DNA from: Chloroflexota bacterium
GTDB taxonomy: Bacteria; Chloroflexota; Anaerolineae; Anaerolineales; Villigracilaceae
Assembly (NCBI GenBank): GCA_021824575.1
Contig: JAKAKJ010000004.1
Location: 1 to 64,000, forward strand
Direction: 5' to 3'
Length of the DNA stretch: 64,000 nucleotides
Below the pieces are notes generated by a model. It had not been told where the DNA came from and did not search any database. It worked only from the letters and a program-made list of their open reading frames with translations. The position numbers were made by a program, and so were the translations under genes. Below, one piece after another: positions 34,039-43,123 of this stretch. How positions within the stretch are numbered: the first letter of the stretch is position 1; the number at the start of each line of letters is the position of its first letter.

Positions 34039-35720
34039 CGACTCTGTCGGAGCGACTTCAGTCGCTTCACGCGCGGATCCCGGAGCGGGTCGCGGTTTAT
34101 CTTCAACATTCGGGCAAACCCGATCTTCCCATCGCGTACCGGCAGCTTATGTGCGGAGCGAACGCGTACGCACTCACTTATCAACGCGAAGGGATTCGCG
34201 CGGGCGAAGTCGTCATTTTGATTCTTCAACATGGCGAAGATTTGATCTATTCATTTTGGGGCGCAATTTTGCACGGTGCGATTCCGTCCATCATGCCGTT
34301 TCTGACGGAAAAACTTTCGCCTGAGCGTTACCGCGCTGATCTCTCCGCTTTGATTTCGGTGACGAAGCCAGCCGCGGTCGTGACGTATCCCGAATTCGAA
34401 AATGATGTCCGCGAGGCGTTGAAAGGAAGCGATTCTGTTCGCTCAGTGATCGTGACGAACAAACTTGCGTCGCAATCCGATCCCGATTTTGAAAATATAT
34501 CGGGAATGAGACGTTTGCCGAACGATATTGTTTTATTACAGCATTCTTCCGGGACGACTGGCTTGCAAAAAGGCGTGGCGTTATCGCATCAGGCTGTGTT
34601 CAATCAATTGGACGCTTACAGCCGCGCCCTGAATTTGGATGATAACGATGTGATCGTTTCCTGGCTTCCGCTTTATCACGACATGGGTTTGATTGCTGGT
34701 TTTCTCATGCCGATTCTTTCCGGCGTGCCGCTGGTTCTGAGTTCGCCGTTCGATTGGGTGCGCGCGCCGTATCGCTTGCTGCAATCGGTTTCGGAATACA
34801 AAGGCACACTTTCGTGGCTCCCCAATTTTGCGTACAACTTTTGCGCGCAAAAAATCCGTGATCGTTCGCTGGAAGGCGTGGATTTGTCATCGTGGCGCGC
34901 AGTCATCAATTGCTCCGAACCGGTTCGATGGGAAAGCCATCAGGCTTTCTACGAACGATTCAAATCGTACGGCTTGAAATTGAACGCACTGCAAACTTCG
35001 TACGCGATGGCGGAAAATGTCTTCGGGGTGACGCAATCTGATCTGTCGCGCCCGCCTCAAGTCGAGGAAATTGACCGGGAAGCGTTTATGTCAGAACGCG
35101 TTGCGCGCCTGGCGTTGGATGATCGTCCGGCGATGAAAATGATGTCATCCGGCAAGCCGTTGTCGAATACGCGCGTCCGCGTTTTGGATGAACATGGCAA
35201 AGGCGTCGCCCAACGCGTTATCGGCGAACTAGCTTTGCAGAGTGATTGCATGTTGACCGGTTATTACAACCGAGCGGACGCGACGAAGAAAGCGTTCCTT
35301 GGCGGCTGGTATTTGACCGGCGATTTTGGTTATGTCTCGAATGGCGAAGTGTTTGTCACGGGGCGTAAGAAGGATATGATCATCGTCGGCGGGAAAAATA
35401 TTTATCCGCAGGACTTGGAATCGCTGACGTATGAAGTGCCGGGTGTTCACGCGGGACGGTCGGTGGCATTCGGTATTTTTGATGAAGCCGCCGGAACGGA
35501 GGATGTGGTCATCATCGCCGAAGTCGATTCGGAAGACCCCGCGCAACAGGAAGAAATTGCCGAGGCAATTCGCCGTCATGTCACGAAAAATTCTGCCATT
35601 GCTTTGCGTTATGTAAAAGTGGTCGGCCCGAAATGGATTCTGAAAACTTCCAGTGGGAAGATTGCGCGTTCAGCCAATAAAGAAAAATTCTTGAAGGAAT
35701 TGGATGCGGAAAATAAATAA
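34035..35720 (+). CDS. Fatty acyl-AMP ligase-like adenylate-forming enzyme
   Basis: 561 residues. ANL-superfamily motifs: LLQHSSGTTGLQKGV (P-loop), WLPLYHDMGLIAGFL (a motif typical of fatty-acyl-AMP ligases), GDFGYVSNGEVFVTGRKKDM and the catalytic Lys region KTSSGKIARSANKEKF. It activates a carboxylic acid, likely a fatty acid, as acyl-AMP and passes it to the adjacent carrier protein. The coupling to glmS suggests a role in acylating an amino sugar or a surface lipid, but no acyltransferase is adjacent, so the end product is unknown. Confidence 0.88.
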   Translation: MTTLSERLQSLHARIPERVAVYLQHSGKPDLPIAYRQLMCGANAYALTYQREGIRAGEVVILILQHGEDLIYSFWGAILHGAIPSIMPFLTEKLSPERYRADLSALISVTKPAAVVTYPEFENDVREALKGSDSVRSVIVTNKLASQSDPDFENISGMRRLPNDIVLLQHSSGTTGLQKGVALSHQAVFNQLDAYSRALNLDDNDVIVSWLPLYHDMGLIAGFLMPILSGVPLVLSSPFDWVRAPYRLLQSVSEYKGTLSWLPNFAYNFCAQKIRDRSLEGVDLSSWRAVINCSEPVRWESHQAFYERFKSYGLKLNALQTSYAMAENVFGVTQSDLSRPPQVEEIDREAFMSERVARLALDDRPAMKMMSSGKPLSNTRVRVLDEHGKGVAQRVIGELALQSDCMLTGYYNRADATKKAFLGGWYLTGDFGYVSNGEVFVTGRKKDMIIVGGKNIYPQDLESLTYEVPGVHAGRSVAFGIFDEAAGTEDVVIIAEVDSEDPAQQEEIAEAIRRHVTKNSAIALRYVKVVGPKWILKTSSGKIARSANKEKFLKELDAENK

Positions 35721-35810
35721 TGGATTCAAATGTAGAGCCGATAGCATCCCACTCTACCGCGGTTGATTGCTTCTATTCAGATAACCTTGATTGGTTTACA
35801 GGGTCATGCT

Positions 35811-35834
35811 CTCGGCGGCGTCCTCGCCGCCGAG
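35811..35834. terminator. GC-rich hairpin after the ligase gene
   Basis: CTCGGCGGCG and CGCCGCCGAG arms around TCCT, 90 bases past the ligase stop. No T-run; possibly a repeat or a factor-dependent stop. Confidence 0.45.
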
Positions 35835-35888
35835 GACGGCGGCTGAAGCAGAAGTTAGTTGCCAGGCAATTTATGTTAACCGGAATAA

Positions 35889-35916
35889 TAAAAAATCCCT
35901 CGCTTGATTGCGAGGG
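35889..35916 (-). terminator. Terminator of the S1-domain gene
   Basis: CCCTCGC and GCGAGGG arms with a 6-base loop, followed on the minus strand by ATTTTTTATTATT. It lies nine bases after the stop. Confidence 0.9.
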
Positions 35917-35924
35917 GTTTCGTT

Positions 35925-36692
35925 TTATGCGCCTGTGGGGAGCCGCTTTTCGAGCGTGCGGCTGAGAATATCTTCCTGTTCTGAAGACGCAGATTTAAAT
36001 CGCTTGGCTCTCCGATTCTTCTCTTTGCTGTTTGCGCGTTCCTGCGCCATTTGCCAGGCAATCTGCATGGCAGTCAACTCTGGTTCCATCTGCTCTGCAT
36101 TGACCTCGACTTCAACTTCTTCGTGCTTCTTGCCGCGCTTGCGGCGTTTGTTCTCGCGTTCGGGTTTTGGTTCTTCGACGACTTCAGGCTGCAGAGCTTT
36201 CATGCTCAAACGGATCTGTCGCTTCTTGCGATCCACATTCAGGATGACGGCTTCGACTTCATCGCCTTCTTTCACAACTTCACTTGCGCTCTTGACAAAG
36301 CCGCGCGCGAGTTCGCTGACATGAATCATACCCGGGCGCTCTGCGCCGATGTCAACGAAGGCGCCGTACGATTCGAGCCGCACCACTTTGCCCTTGACGA
36401 TCATTTCGGGATTGAGGTCCTTCCAATCATATTTCAATGGTTCGATCATGGTGAGTTCGATTCTATCTTTGCGGGCCTTGCGAACCCAAACATCCACAGT
36501 TTGTCCCTCTTTTATAACATCTTCCACCTTGTTGACTGGATCTTTTTGAATCTGTGAGATGTGCAGCACGCCGGGAATGGGCTGTCCTACGTCAATCAAA
36601 GCGCCCGCCAGTGTAGTCTTTAGAACTTTACCTGTCAATTTTGTTTTCGGTTCGACGGCGACAGGCGTGGTGGTGGTATCAGTTGTAATCAT
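35925..36692 (-). CDS. Two-domain S1 RNA-binding protein
   Basis: 255 residues from ATG 36692 (AGGAG upstream). Two S1 OB-folds: KLTGKVLKTTLAGALIDVGQ through GVLHISQI, and VKGKVVRLESYGAFVDIGAE through GMIHVSELARG. The tail (KRRKRGKKHEEVEVEVN) is highly charged. It may act as a short ribosomal protein S1 or a general RNA chaperone. A strong role of S1-type proteins would fit a genome that mixes leaderless and leadered mRNAs, but that link is conjecture. Confidence 0.85.
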   Translation of the reverse strand: MITTDTTTTPVAVEPKTKLTGKVLKTTLAGALIDVGQPIPGVLHISQIQKDPVNKVEDVIKEGQTVDVWVRKARKDRIELTMIEPLKYDWKDLNPEMIVKGKVVRLESYGAFVDIGAERPGMIHVSELARGFVKSASEVVKEGDEVEAVILNVDRKKRQIRLSMKALQPEVVEEPKPERENKRRKRGKKHEEVEVEVNAEQMEPELTAMQIAWQMAQERANSKEKNRRAKRFKSASSEQEDILSRTLEKRLPTGA

Positions 36693-36858
36693 ATTTTTAC
36701 TCCTACGAAACAGGGATAATGCCGACGGACGATTATACCTGTCTGACATCCATGCGTCAATGTGAAATTTGGTTCAGCCCTTACAGTCAGTTGTCATTTT
36801 ATCTGTTCTCGATTAGATTCAAGCGCATACGTCAAATCTTTTCGAGAAGGTTGTATTG

Positions 36859-37452
36859 ATGAATTTCGCAATCCTGATCGGCTCGATTGCATTATGGGGA
36901 TGTGTTCATTCGTGGCTGGCTTCGCTGCGCACAAAAGATTTTTTGGCGCGTGTTGTTGGAAAAAGCATGATGCGCATCTATCGGCTTGCCTATAATATCT
37001 TTTCTGTTTTGAGTTTTGCGCCGATCCTTTTGCTGGCGCGCTTCCTTCCAGATCAAAATCTTTACAGCATTCCTGCGCCGTGGCTGTTCTTGACACTGAC
37101 AGGACAGGGACTTTCTGCGCTTCTTTTGCTTATCGGAGTCTTGCAGACGGACGCACTTTCTTTTGCCGGACTGCGCCAACTGTTCGAACCGGATGAAAAA
37201 GCGGACGCGCTTACTACAGGCGGACTCTACCGCCTCGTCCGCCACCCACTGTATCTTTTCGGCCTGCTCTTCATCTGGCTGACTCCAATCATGACGGTGA
37301 ACATGTTGATTGTTTATGTCTCGCTCACCATCTATATTTTTATCGGCGCATATTTTGAAGAACGCAAACTGTTGCGCGAATTCGGCCAGGCTTATGCGGA
37401 CTATAAATCGCGCACGCCGATGATCATTCCGGGATGGATTCTCCGGCGTTGA
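36859..37452 (+). CDS. ICMT/PEMT-family membrane methyltransferase
   Basis: 197 residues, five or six hydrophobic segments; GAGAAGG upstream of ATG 36859. The C-terminal SAM-binding signature of isoprenylcysteine or phospholipid methyltransferases is present: RHPLYLFGLLFIW, EERKLLREFGQAYADYKSRT, then PMIIPGW. These enzymes methylate lipids or small membrane substrates. Substrate unknown. Confidence 0.75.
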   Translation: MNFAILIGSIALWGCVHSWLASLRTKDFLARVVGKSMMRIYRLAYNIFSVLSFAPILLLARFLPDQNLYSIPAPWLFLTLTGQGLSALLLLIGVLQTDALSFAGLRQLFEPDEKADALTTGGLYRLVRHPLYLFGLLFIWLTPIMTVNMLIVYVSLTIYIFIGAYFEERKLLREFGQAYADYKSRTPMIIPGWILRR

Positions 37453-37457
37453 ATGAT

Positions 37458-37479
37458 CGTCTGCGTTAAGACGGTTTTT
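37458..37479 (+). terminator. Small terminator after the methyltransferase gene
   Basis: CGTCT and AGACG arms with a 6-base loop, then GTTTTT. Confidence 0.6.
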
Positions 37480-37490
37480 AGCCAGCCGGA

Positions 37491-37496
37491 TATAAT
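37491..37496 (+). promoter_or_regulatory. -10 box of the VanW gene
   Basis: TATAAT nine bases before the ATG, with no ribosome-binding site between. Confidence 0.5.
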
Positions 37497-37505
37497 AGAA
37501 AACTT

Positions 37506-39398
37506 ATGAGCGCATTATCTTACCCGTTCCCTCGACGTTTCCCTGTAGTGGCGCAAATTTTGACCGCCGCAATCGGCGGGCTGATGTTGTTCTTCGGCGT
37601 CATCATCATTTGGGTGCTGGGGTATCAACTGCTTTATGCCGGACGAATCTTCCCGGGAGTCTCTGTGGCTGGTGTGGACCTTTCGGGCTTATCGCCGGAA
37701 GCGGCAGCCTTGAAATTGAATCAGACTCTTTCGTATCCGATCAACGGCAAGGTTCTATTCCAGTACGGAGACAAGGCGTGGGTGGCGTCTCCGGCACAGT
37801 TAGGCATGGCCTTCGATGCGTCGTCCAGCGCGCGCGCCGCTTATCGTCTTGGACGAAGCGGCGGATTGTTTGCGGCCCTCGATGGTCAAATCCGCGCGCG
37901 CGGGTTCGGCTATGATGTCGCACCTGTTATTCTTTTTGATCAACGCGTGGCGTATCAATATCTTCAGGGACTTTCACAGCAAGTCAACCAGCCGGTTGTG
38001 CAAGCCAGCATCCGTTTGAATGGAACAGATGTCACCGCACAGCCGGGACAGCCGGGACGCACTTTGAACGTAAGCGGCACGCTGTTGGTGCTGAGCGCAC
38101 AATTGCAGACTTTCCGCGACGGGGAAGTGCCGCTCGTTGTGGATGAAGTTCAGCCGACGGTTGCCGATTTGACATCACAAGCGAATCTTGCCCGGCAGAT
38201 ATTGAGTGCGCCTTTGGAATTGGTCATCCCGAATGCCCAGGCGGGCGATGCGGGACCGTGGGTTTATGATCCGCAGGTTTTGGCAAACATGATCGGTGCC
38301 CAGACTGTCCAAAACGGAAATAAAGTTGATGTGCAATTGACGCTCGACCCAAATGCACTTCGTCAAATTTTGACGGGCATCGAACCGCAGATAGATCGCG
38401 CCGCATCGAATCCTTTGTTCCATTTCAATGAGACAACCAAACAATTGGTTCTCCTTTCTCCATCGGTGACCGGAAGATCTCTGGATGTGGATGCCAGCCT
38501 CAAAGCCATCACCGATGCGCTGATGCAGGGCCAGCATACAGTTCCGTTGGCGGTGAAAGAGGTCCAGCCTGCCTTGACCGGTTCTGCCACGGCGCAGCAA
38601 TTGGGAATTACACAAGTTGTTTCCCAGCAGACGACTTATTTCTGGGGTTCGGATCCCGCGCGCATTCAGAACATTACAACCGCCGCAGCGCGCTTCGACG
38701 GCGTGCTGGTCGCGCCGGGTGAAACTTTTTCGATGGGGCAGACATTGGGCGATATAAGCCTAAATAATGGCTATGCTGAGGCACTGATCATCTATGGAAA
38801 CCAGACGATCAAAGGTGTGGGCGGCGGAGTTTGTCAGGTCAGCACAACGCTGTTCCGCACGGTGTTCTTTGGCGGGTTTCCGGTTGTCGAGCGTATTCCT
38901 CACGCTTATCGCGTTTCCTACTATGAAGAAACGTCAAGCGGTTCAGATAACGTGAAAATGGCTGGTCTGGATGCCACCGTCTATTTTCCGTTGGTGGATT
39001 TTCAGTTCAAGAACGACTCGCAATATTGGATTTTGATGGAGACCAATGTTGATGTTGGTTCCCGCTCCTTGACATGGACTTTCTATTCAACGGCGGACGG
39101 ACGCTCGGTGCAGTGGAATACCACTGGTCCGCAGAACGTTGTCCCCGCGCCGGATGCCAAATTTGTCGTGAATCCCGATTTGAAGGCCGGTCAGATGAAA
39201 CAGACAGATTGGGCTGCCAACGGTGCGGATGTGGATGTGACGCGCACTGTGATGAAGGACGGAGCGGTTTATTTCCAGGATGAATTCAAAACGCATTATG
39301 AAGCGTGGCAGGCAGTTTGTGAGTACGCACAAGGTATGCCGAATCCCAAGCAGATTGCCAAGAACCGGAATATGTGCCAGCCGCCTGCGTCTTCCTAG
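37506..39398 (+). CDS. VanW-family protein with peptidoglycan-binding-like domains
   Basis: 630 residues. One membrane anchor (residues 22-48), then outer domains: YAGRIFPGVSVAGVDLSGLS begins a PG_binding_4-type domain and a second follows (residues 80-330). The VanW core is at 375-510: FDGVLVAPGETFSMGQTLGD, GVGGGVCQVSTTLFRTVFFG and GLDATVYFP. VanW proteins occur beside vancomycin resistance genes and in many Gram-positive-type walls, with unclear chemistry. No vanA/H/X genes are near. Probably wall remodelling. Confidence 0.88.
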   Translation: MSALSYPFPRRFPVVAQILTAAIGGLMLFFGVIIIWVLGYQLLYAGRIFPGVSVAGVDLSGLSPEAAALKLNQTLSYPINGKVLFQYGDKAWVASPAQLGMAFDASSSARAAYRLGRSGGLFAALDGQIRARGFGYDVAPVILFDQRVAYQYLQGLSQQVNQPVVQASIRLNGTDVTAQPGQPGRTLNVSGTLLVLSAQLQTFRDGEVPLVVDEVQPTVADLTSQANLARQILSAPLELVIPNAQAGDAGPWVYDPQVLANMIGAQTVQNGNKVDVQLTLDPNALRQILTGIEPQIDRAASNPLFHFNETTKQLVLLSPSVTGRSLDVDASLKAITDALMQGQHTVPLAVKEVQPALTGSATAQQLGITQVVSQQTTYFWGSDPARIQNITTAAARFDGVLVAPGETFSMGQTLGDISLNNGYAEALIIYGNQTIKGVGGGVCQVSTTLFRTVFFGGFPVVERIPHAYRVSYYEETSSGSDNVKMAGLDATVYFPLVDFQFKNDSQYWILMETNVDVGSRSLTWTFYSTADGRSVQWNTTGPQNVVPAPDAKFVVNPDLKAGQMKQTDWAANGADVDVTRTVMKDGAVYFQDEFKTHYEAWQAVCEYAQGMPNPKQIAKNRNMCQPPASS

Positions 39399-39430
39399 CA
39401 TGGTAAAATTTTGGCTTGATTGGAGAGAAA

Positions 39431-39649
39431 ATGGTCAGTCAGGAATTGCTCGAAATTCTGCGTTGTCCGAACTGTGTTCGAGAGAAAGATGGAATGCTCA
39501 AATTGTACAAAGATACCTGGCTGGTCTGCCAGGATTGCGGACGGAAATATCCAATTGTGGATGACATCCCGGTGATGTTGATTGATGAAGGGGACAAGTG
39601 GATTCAAACCGCTGAAGAGAAGCTTCCTGTTCCTCCGCCATCCAAATAA
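39431..39649 (+). CDS. Trm112/YcaR-like small zinc protein
   Basis: 72 residues; GGAGA upstream of ATG 39431. Motifs LLEILRCPNC, CQDCGRKYPIVDDIPVML fit the Trm112p family, which binds zinc and partners methyltransferases or other enzymes. The four cysteines (CPNC and CQDC) are intact. Confidence 0.88.
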   Translation: MVSQELLEILRCPNCVREKDGMLKLYKDTWLVCQDCGRKYPIVDDIPVMLIDEGDKWIQTAEEKLPVPPPSK

Positions 39650-39658
39650 CGAGGCGGC

Positions 39659-40234
39659 GTGAATTCTCTGGATAATCTGCTGGCTGACCTGACCAGCGGA
39701 GATGAATCTTTGGCTGAGGCCGCATCCAACGCGCTCGCGCAAATCGGCGAGTCGGCGTTGCCGCGGTTGAAGCAACTGCTCGAATCGCTTGATGCGGATC
39801 ATCGCTGGTGGGCCGTCAGGACGCTGGCACAGTTTGATGAGCCGCCCGTTGAGTGGCTGGTCGGCTCGTTAAACGATCCCTCGCCCGAAGTCCGGGAGGC
39901 CGCGGCGCTTGCGCTGTCATCGTATCCCAATGAAGAATCCGCCCCAGCTCTCATCCGCGCCTTAAGCGACAGCGATAGCATGGTGGGTACGCTTGCCGCG
40001 AACGCGCTGGTTCTGATTGGCAACGCGGCTGTTCCGTCGTTGTTGGATGCGTATGAGAGCGCACCATTGAACGCGCGAATCCATATCCTGCGCGCCCTGG
40101 CAGAAATCCGCGATCATCGCGCCATCCGATTATTGATGAAGGCGATGGACTCCGATTCGGCCATGTTGAATTATTGGGCCAAAGAGGGCATCGAGCGCCT
40201 TGGACTGAATATGGTATATATTAAACCCGATTAG
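39659..40234 (+). CDS. HEAT-repeat protein
   Basis: 191 residues starting at GTG with GAGG upstream. At least five helical repeats of about 31 residues, e.g. ASNALAQIGESALPRLKQLL, WLVGSLNDPSPEVREAAALA, LIRALSDSDSMVGTLAANAL. HEAT proteins serve as docking scaffolds. It lies between a Trm112-like gene and an LCP gene in one run, perhaps an operon. Confidence 0.85.
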   Translation: MNSLDNLLADLTSGDESLAEAASNALAQIGESALPRLKQLLESLDADHRWWAVRTLAQFDEPPVEWLVGSLNDPSPEVREAAALALSSYPNEESAPALIRALSDSDSMVGTLAANALVLIGNAAVPSLLDAYESAPLNARIHILRALAEIRDHRAIRLLMKAMDSDSAMLNYWAKEGIERLGLNMVYIKPD

Positions 40235-40237
40235 CCT

Positions 40238-41722
40238 ATGGATAATATTCTTGACTTTCTGAAAAACATCAAACTTCCCAAACTACAGAAATTGCCGGTG
40301 GGGAGGATTATTTTCTGGGCAGTCATCGTCATTGCAGCTGTGTTTGTTTTCTCCTTTATGCGCGAATTCACAGCCTGCTGGGCGGTTACCTCGCTACCCG
40401 GCATTCCGCCTTCCAGTTGCGCGGATGCCCAATCCAGTGTACTGAGTACGCCTGCGCTTAATTTGAAGGGAACGCCTGAAGCCACGCTGCCGCCTCCAGC
40501 CGTGGATGCGCCGAGCGTTCAGGCTCCATCGTGGGATGGCGGCAGCCGCATCAATATTGCGTTCTTTGGATTGCGAAGCGGCGGCGAGCCGATCAGCAAC
40601 CCGGACTGTCCGGCATGTACAGACACGATTATTGTGGTTTCTGTGGATCCGGTCACAAAAACTGCGGCCATGCTTTCAGTACCGCGCGATCTTTTTGTCA
40701 ATATTCCCGGCTTTGGATACAGCCGCATTAATACGGCTTGGACAGATGGCGAAGGCGCCAAACTGCCAGGCGGCGGTCCAGGCCTGGCGATGAAGACGGT
40801 TTCACAAGTGGTCGGTGTTCCGATCCAATATTATGCCAACGTTGACTTCAACACCTTCATATCGGCCATCAATACCATTGGCGGCGTGGATGTGTTTGTT
40901 CATCAAACGCTCGTGCTGGATCCGACTGGCACGGGTCTGGATCATGTCAAAGTCACTTGCTGCGGCATGCGCCACCTGGATGGGAAAGTGGCTCTGGCGT
41001 ATGCGCGCACGCGTGATGTTAGTCAGGGCGCGACCAACGGTGACTTTGGCCGCGCACAGCGCCAGCAACAGGTGATCCTTGCGGTGCGCAACAAGGTCTT
41101 CAGCCCCGAATATTTTCCAACGTTTATTACCAAAGCGCCGGAGTTATATCGGGAGTTTGCATCGGGTATTCACACCAACCTGACTTTGGATGACGGCATC
41201 AAGCTGGCTTATCTGTTGAAAGATATCCCGGTGGATCAAATCAAGTCCGGGGTGATTGACCAGACCATGACGATTCCGACCAGTGTGACTTTGGGCGGGC
41301 AAGCCGCGTCGGTGTTGATCCCGATCCCGGATAAAATCCGCGCGATGGTGGATGATTTATTTCAAACGGGCGGAGCGATCAGCCCGATGGCGCAAGGCGA
41401 CCCTGTTTCTTTGATGAAAGCTGACAATGCGCGCGTTGCTGTATTGAATGGAACGCATACTGCCCAGTTGGACACGCGCACTGGCAATTATCTGCTTTCG
41501 TTGGGCGTGCCGGTCGTTGCAGTAGGCAATGCGCCTACCGGCTACAGCCAGACCACGATCATTGTTTACAAACCAAAACTCTATACCTTGCGTTTTTTGA
41601 TCAGCCAGTTGGGTATCACCAGCAACAACCAGATTATCTTCAAGAACGACCCGTCTTCGACCGTGGATATTGCCGTGATGCTGGGAACCAACTGGGTCAG
41701 CAAACTGCCTGCCGGTTATTAG
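40238..41722 (+). CDS. LytR-CpsA-Psr (LCP) family wall-polymer ligase
   Basis: 494 residues. One membrane helix (24-40), a short linker, then the LCP domain: DTIIVVSVDPVTKTAAMLSV, PRDLFVNIPGFGYSRINTAW, VDFNTFISAINTIGGVDV, and the catalytic-site Arg region YARTRDVSQGATNGDFGRAQ. A LytR_C domain follows (ARVAVLNGTHTAQLDTRTG). LCP enzymes move polyprenyl-linked glycopolymers onto peptidoglycan, so it could attach the polymer made by the locus at 57.5-62.8 kb. Confidence 0.92.
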   Translation: MDNILDFLKNIKLPKLQKLPVGRIIFWAVIVIAAVFVFSFMREFTACWAVTSLPGIPPSSCADAQSSVLSTPALNLKGTPEATLPPPAVDAPSVQAPSWDGGSRINIAFFGLRSGGEPISNPDCPACTDTIIVVSVDPVTKTAAMLSVPRDLFVNIPGFGYSRINTAWTDGEGAKLPGGGPGLAMKTVSQVVGVPIQYYANVDFNTFISAINTIGGVDVFVHQTLVLDPTGTGLDHVKVTCCGMRHLDGKVALAYARTRDVSQGATNGDFGRAQRQQQVILAVRNKVFSPEYFPTFITKAPELYREFASGIHTNLTLDDGIKLAYLLKDIPVDQIKSGVIDQTMTIPTSVTLGGQAASVLIPIPDKIRAMVDDLFQTGGAISPMAQGDPVSLMKADNARVAVLNGTHTAQLDTRTGNYLLSLGVPVVAVGNAPTGYSQTTIIVYKPKLYTLRFLISQLGITSNNQIIFKNDPSSTVDIAVMLGTNWVSKLPAGY

Positions 41723-41740
41723 TGAAACTTCCCGATGAAA

Positions 41741-41771
41741 AAAACGCCGCAGTGCTGAACTGCGGCGTTTT
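41741..41771. terminator. Bidirectional terminator
   Basis: AAAACGCCGCAG and CTGCGGCGTTTT arms with a 7-base loop between two converging genes; T-runs on both strands. Confidence 0.92.
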
Positions 41772-41773
41772 CG

Positions 41774-42655
41774 CTATGGCTGTTGGAAGGTGAGATGCAA
41801 ACCGCCCAAATAAGTTTGGTTGTTTGCGCCCGGGCAAGTCGGGGCCGTAAGGTTTGGAACCGGCGAACCAGAATCGGCAACGCGCACCGTGTAACTGACG
41901 CCCGTTTGCATAATGTAATCTGCGTATCCGTTTGCGATCTCAGGCTTGAGGCCGGTGAAGATGTGTTCTTCGCCGCCGTTCCACGTGATGACAATTTCCA
42001 CGCCGGGCATTTGATGGCGGGCGCCATCCAAAGTTGTGATCTGCATCAGCCCATCGGTCAGGTCGGGATTGCAGATCGATTCCTGGCTGACCAATTTGAA
42101 CGGCGCACCAAGAGTTGGAGTTGGTGTGTATGTCGGACGCGGTGTGGGCGTATCGAAGATTTGCGGTGTGCTGGTTGACTCGACTGCTGTGGGCGATTCA
42201 TTCATGGCGGTTGGCGTTTCACTCGCGGCCGTTGAAGTGGCTGCCGTTTCAACAGCCATCGCGGCACTGACAGTTGGAGCGATGGCTGTCGGTGTGTTGG
42301 TTATAGTGGGTAACATGCTGGCAACTCCCGATTTCAAATCGCTGGCAAGTGCGGCCACCTGTTGAATCGACTCGAACGACGCACCGGATGCCAGCATGCG
42401 CTGCGCTTGTGCTGTCAACGCCTGAACGGGATCCGCATCACCGAGCAGGGCGAGGCGCGCTTTGGCGCGGTCGAGGTTATGTGTTGCTGAATACGATGCG
42501 GCAATCGCAACGCGGAATTGATCTTTGAAGTCTGTGCGCAGTGTGTTTGGAAGGGTGTTGACATAACGGACAGGCGCGACCGCCCACGCGTAAGCCAGGC
42601 CGATTCCGAATCCCACCAGCAAAGCCAGCAGCCATATCCACCAATCGCGTTTCAT
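41774..42655 (-). CDS. Membrane-anchored protein with Pro/Thr linker
   Basis: 293 residues. N-terminal membrane helix (WWIWLLALLVGFGIGLAYAW), then a segment shared with the neighbouring gene (PVRYVNTLPNTLRTDFKDQF ... AKARLALLGDADP), then a Ser/Thr/Pro linker (residues 115-185), then a beta domain with two cysteines. The start overlaps the stop of the upstream paralogue by one base (TAATG). Function unknown. Confidence 0.72.
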   Translation of the reverse strand: MKRDWWIWLLALLVGFGIGLAYAWAVAPVRYVNTLPNTLRTDFKDQFRVAIAASYSATHNLDRAKARLALLGDADPVQALTAQAQRMLASGASFESIQQVAALASDLKSGVASMLPTITNTPTAIAPTVSAAMAVETAATSTAASETPTAMNESPTAVESTSTPQIFDTPTPRPTYTPTPTLGAPFKLVSQESICNPDLTDGLMQITTLDGARHQMPGVEIVITWNGGEEHIFTGLKPEIANGYADYIMQTGVSYTVRVADSGSPVPNLTAPTCPGANNQTYLGGLHLTFQQP

Positions 42656-43017
42656 TAGGGTGCGCTCCCCGCGGCTGTTGGCGCAGGCTGATAAGCCTGC
42701 ATGGCGCGCGTCAAATCTTGCAGGAGTTCGATGTCATTTGGGGCGTACCCGGCCACTCGTCCGGTTTGAAGCGCCTGCGACGCGATGGAGTCTGGCGGGT
42801 CGCTGCCAAAGATTGCCAGTCGCTGTGCGGCAAGCTGTGCATTTTGGTCTGCATGATAAGCCTCAGCCACCATCAACACATAATCGGCGCGGTAATCTGC
42901 GCGCAATGATGCGGGTGTGGTATCCACGAATTGAACCGGACTGACGACCCATCCATAAAACAATCCAAGCGCAACGCCGAGGATGATCGCAATGAGAGGA
43001 GGAATCCAGCGCGGCAT
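42655..43017 (-). CDS. Short membrane-anchored paralogue of the next gene
   Basis: 120 residues from ATG 43017: anchor IPPLIAIILGVALGLFYGWV then VSPVQFVDTTPASLRADYRA and AQLAAQRLAIFGSDPPDS, parallel to the N-terminal half of the protein at 41774-42655. It lacks the linker and the outer domain. The two are translationally coupled and may form a heterodimer. Function unknown. Confidence 0.7.
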   Translation of the reverse strand: MPRWIPPLIAIILGVALGLFYGWVVSPVQFVDTTPASLRADYRADYVLMVAEAYHADQNAQLAAQRLAIFGSDPPDSIASQALQTGRVAGYAPNDIELLQDLTRAMQAYQPAPTAAGSAP

Positions 43018-43123
43018 GGATTTATTTTGCCATAGGAATGAAAATCTCGACAGGGCGCAAAGAAAGATCCGAAGTCTTCGCGAAGCACTCCGTAAGGAGC
43101 CGGACTTCGAATTCCGGATTCCC
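43018..43123 (-). other. Spacer between SRP RNA and membrane genes
   Basis: On the minus strand TTCGAAGTC and GACTTCG arms with an inner CTCC/GGAG hairpin and TCTTTCTTTG after them look like a second, weak stop downstream of the SRP RNA. Confidence 0.4.

Noticed and set aside
35720-35965. 81-residue plus-strand frame after the acyl-AMP ligase
   Set aside because: It crosses a GC hairpin and the terminator of the opposing S1 gene; the protein has no recognisable fold.
37506-39398. Vancomycin resistance cluster
   Set aside because: A VanW protein is present, but no vanA, vanH or vanX homologue is nearby; VanW alone does not mark resistance.
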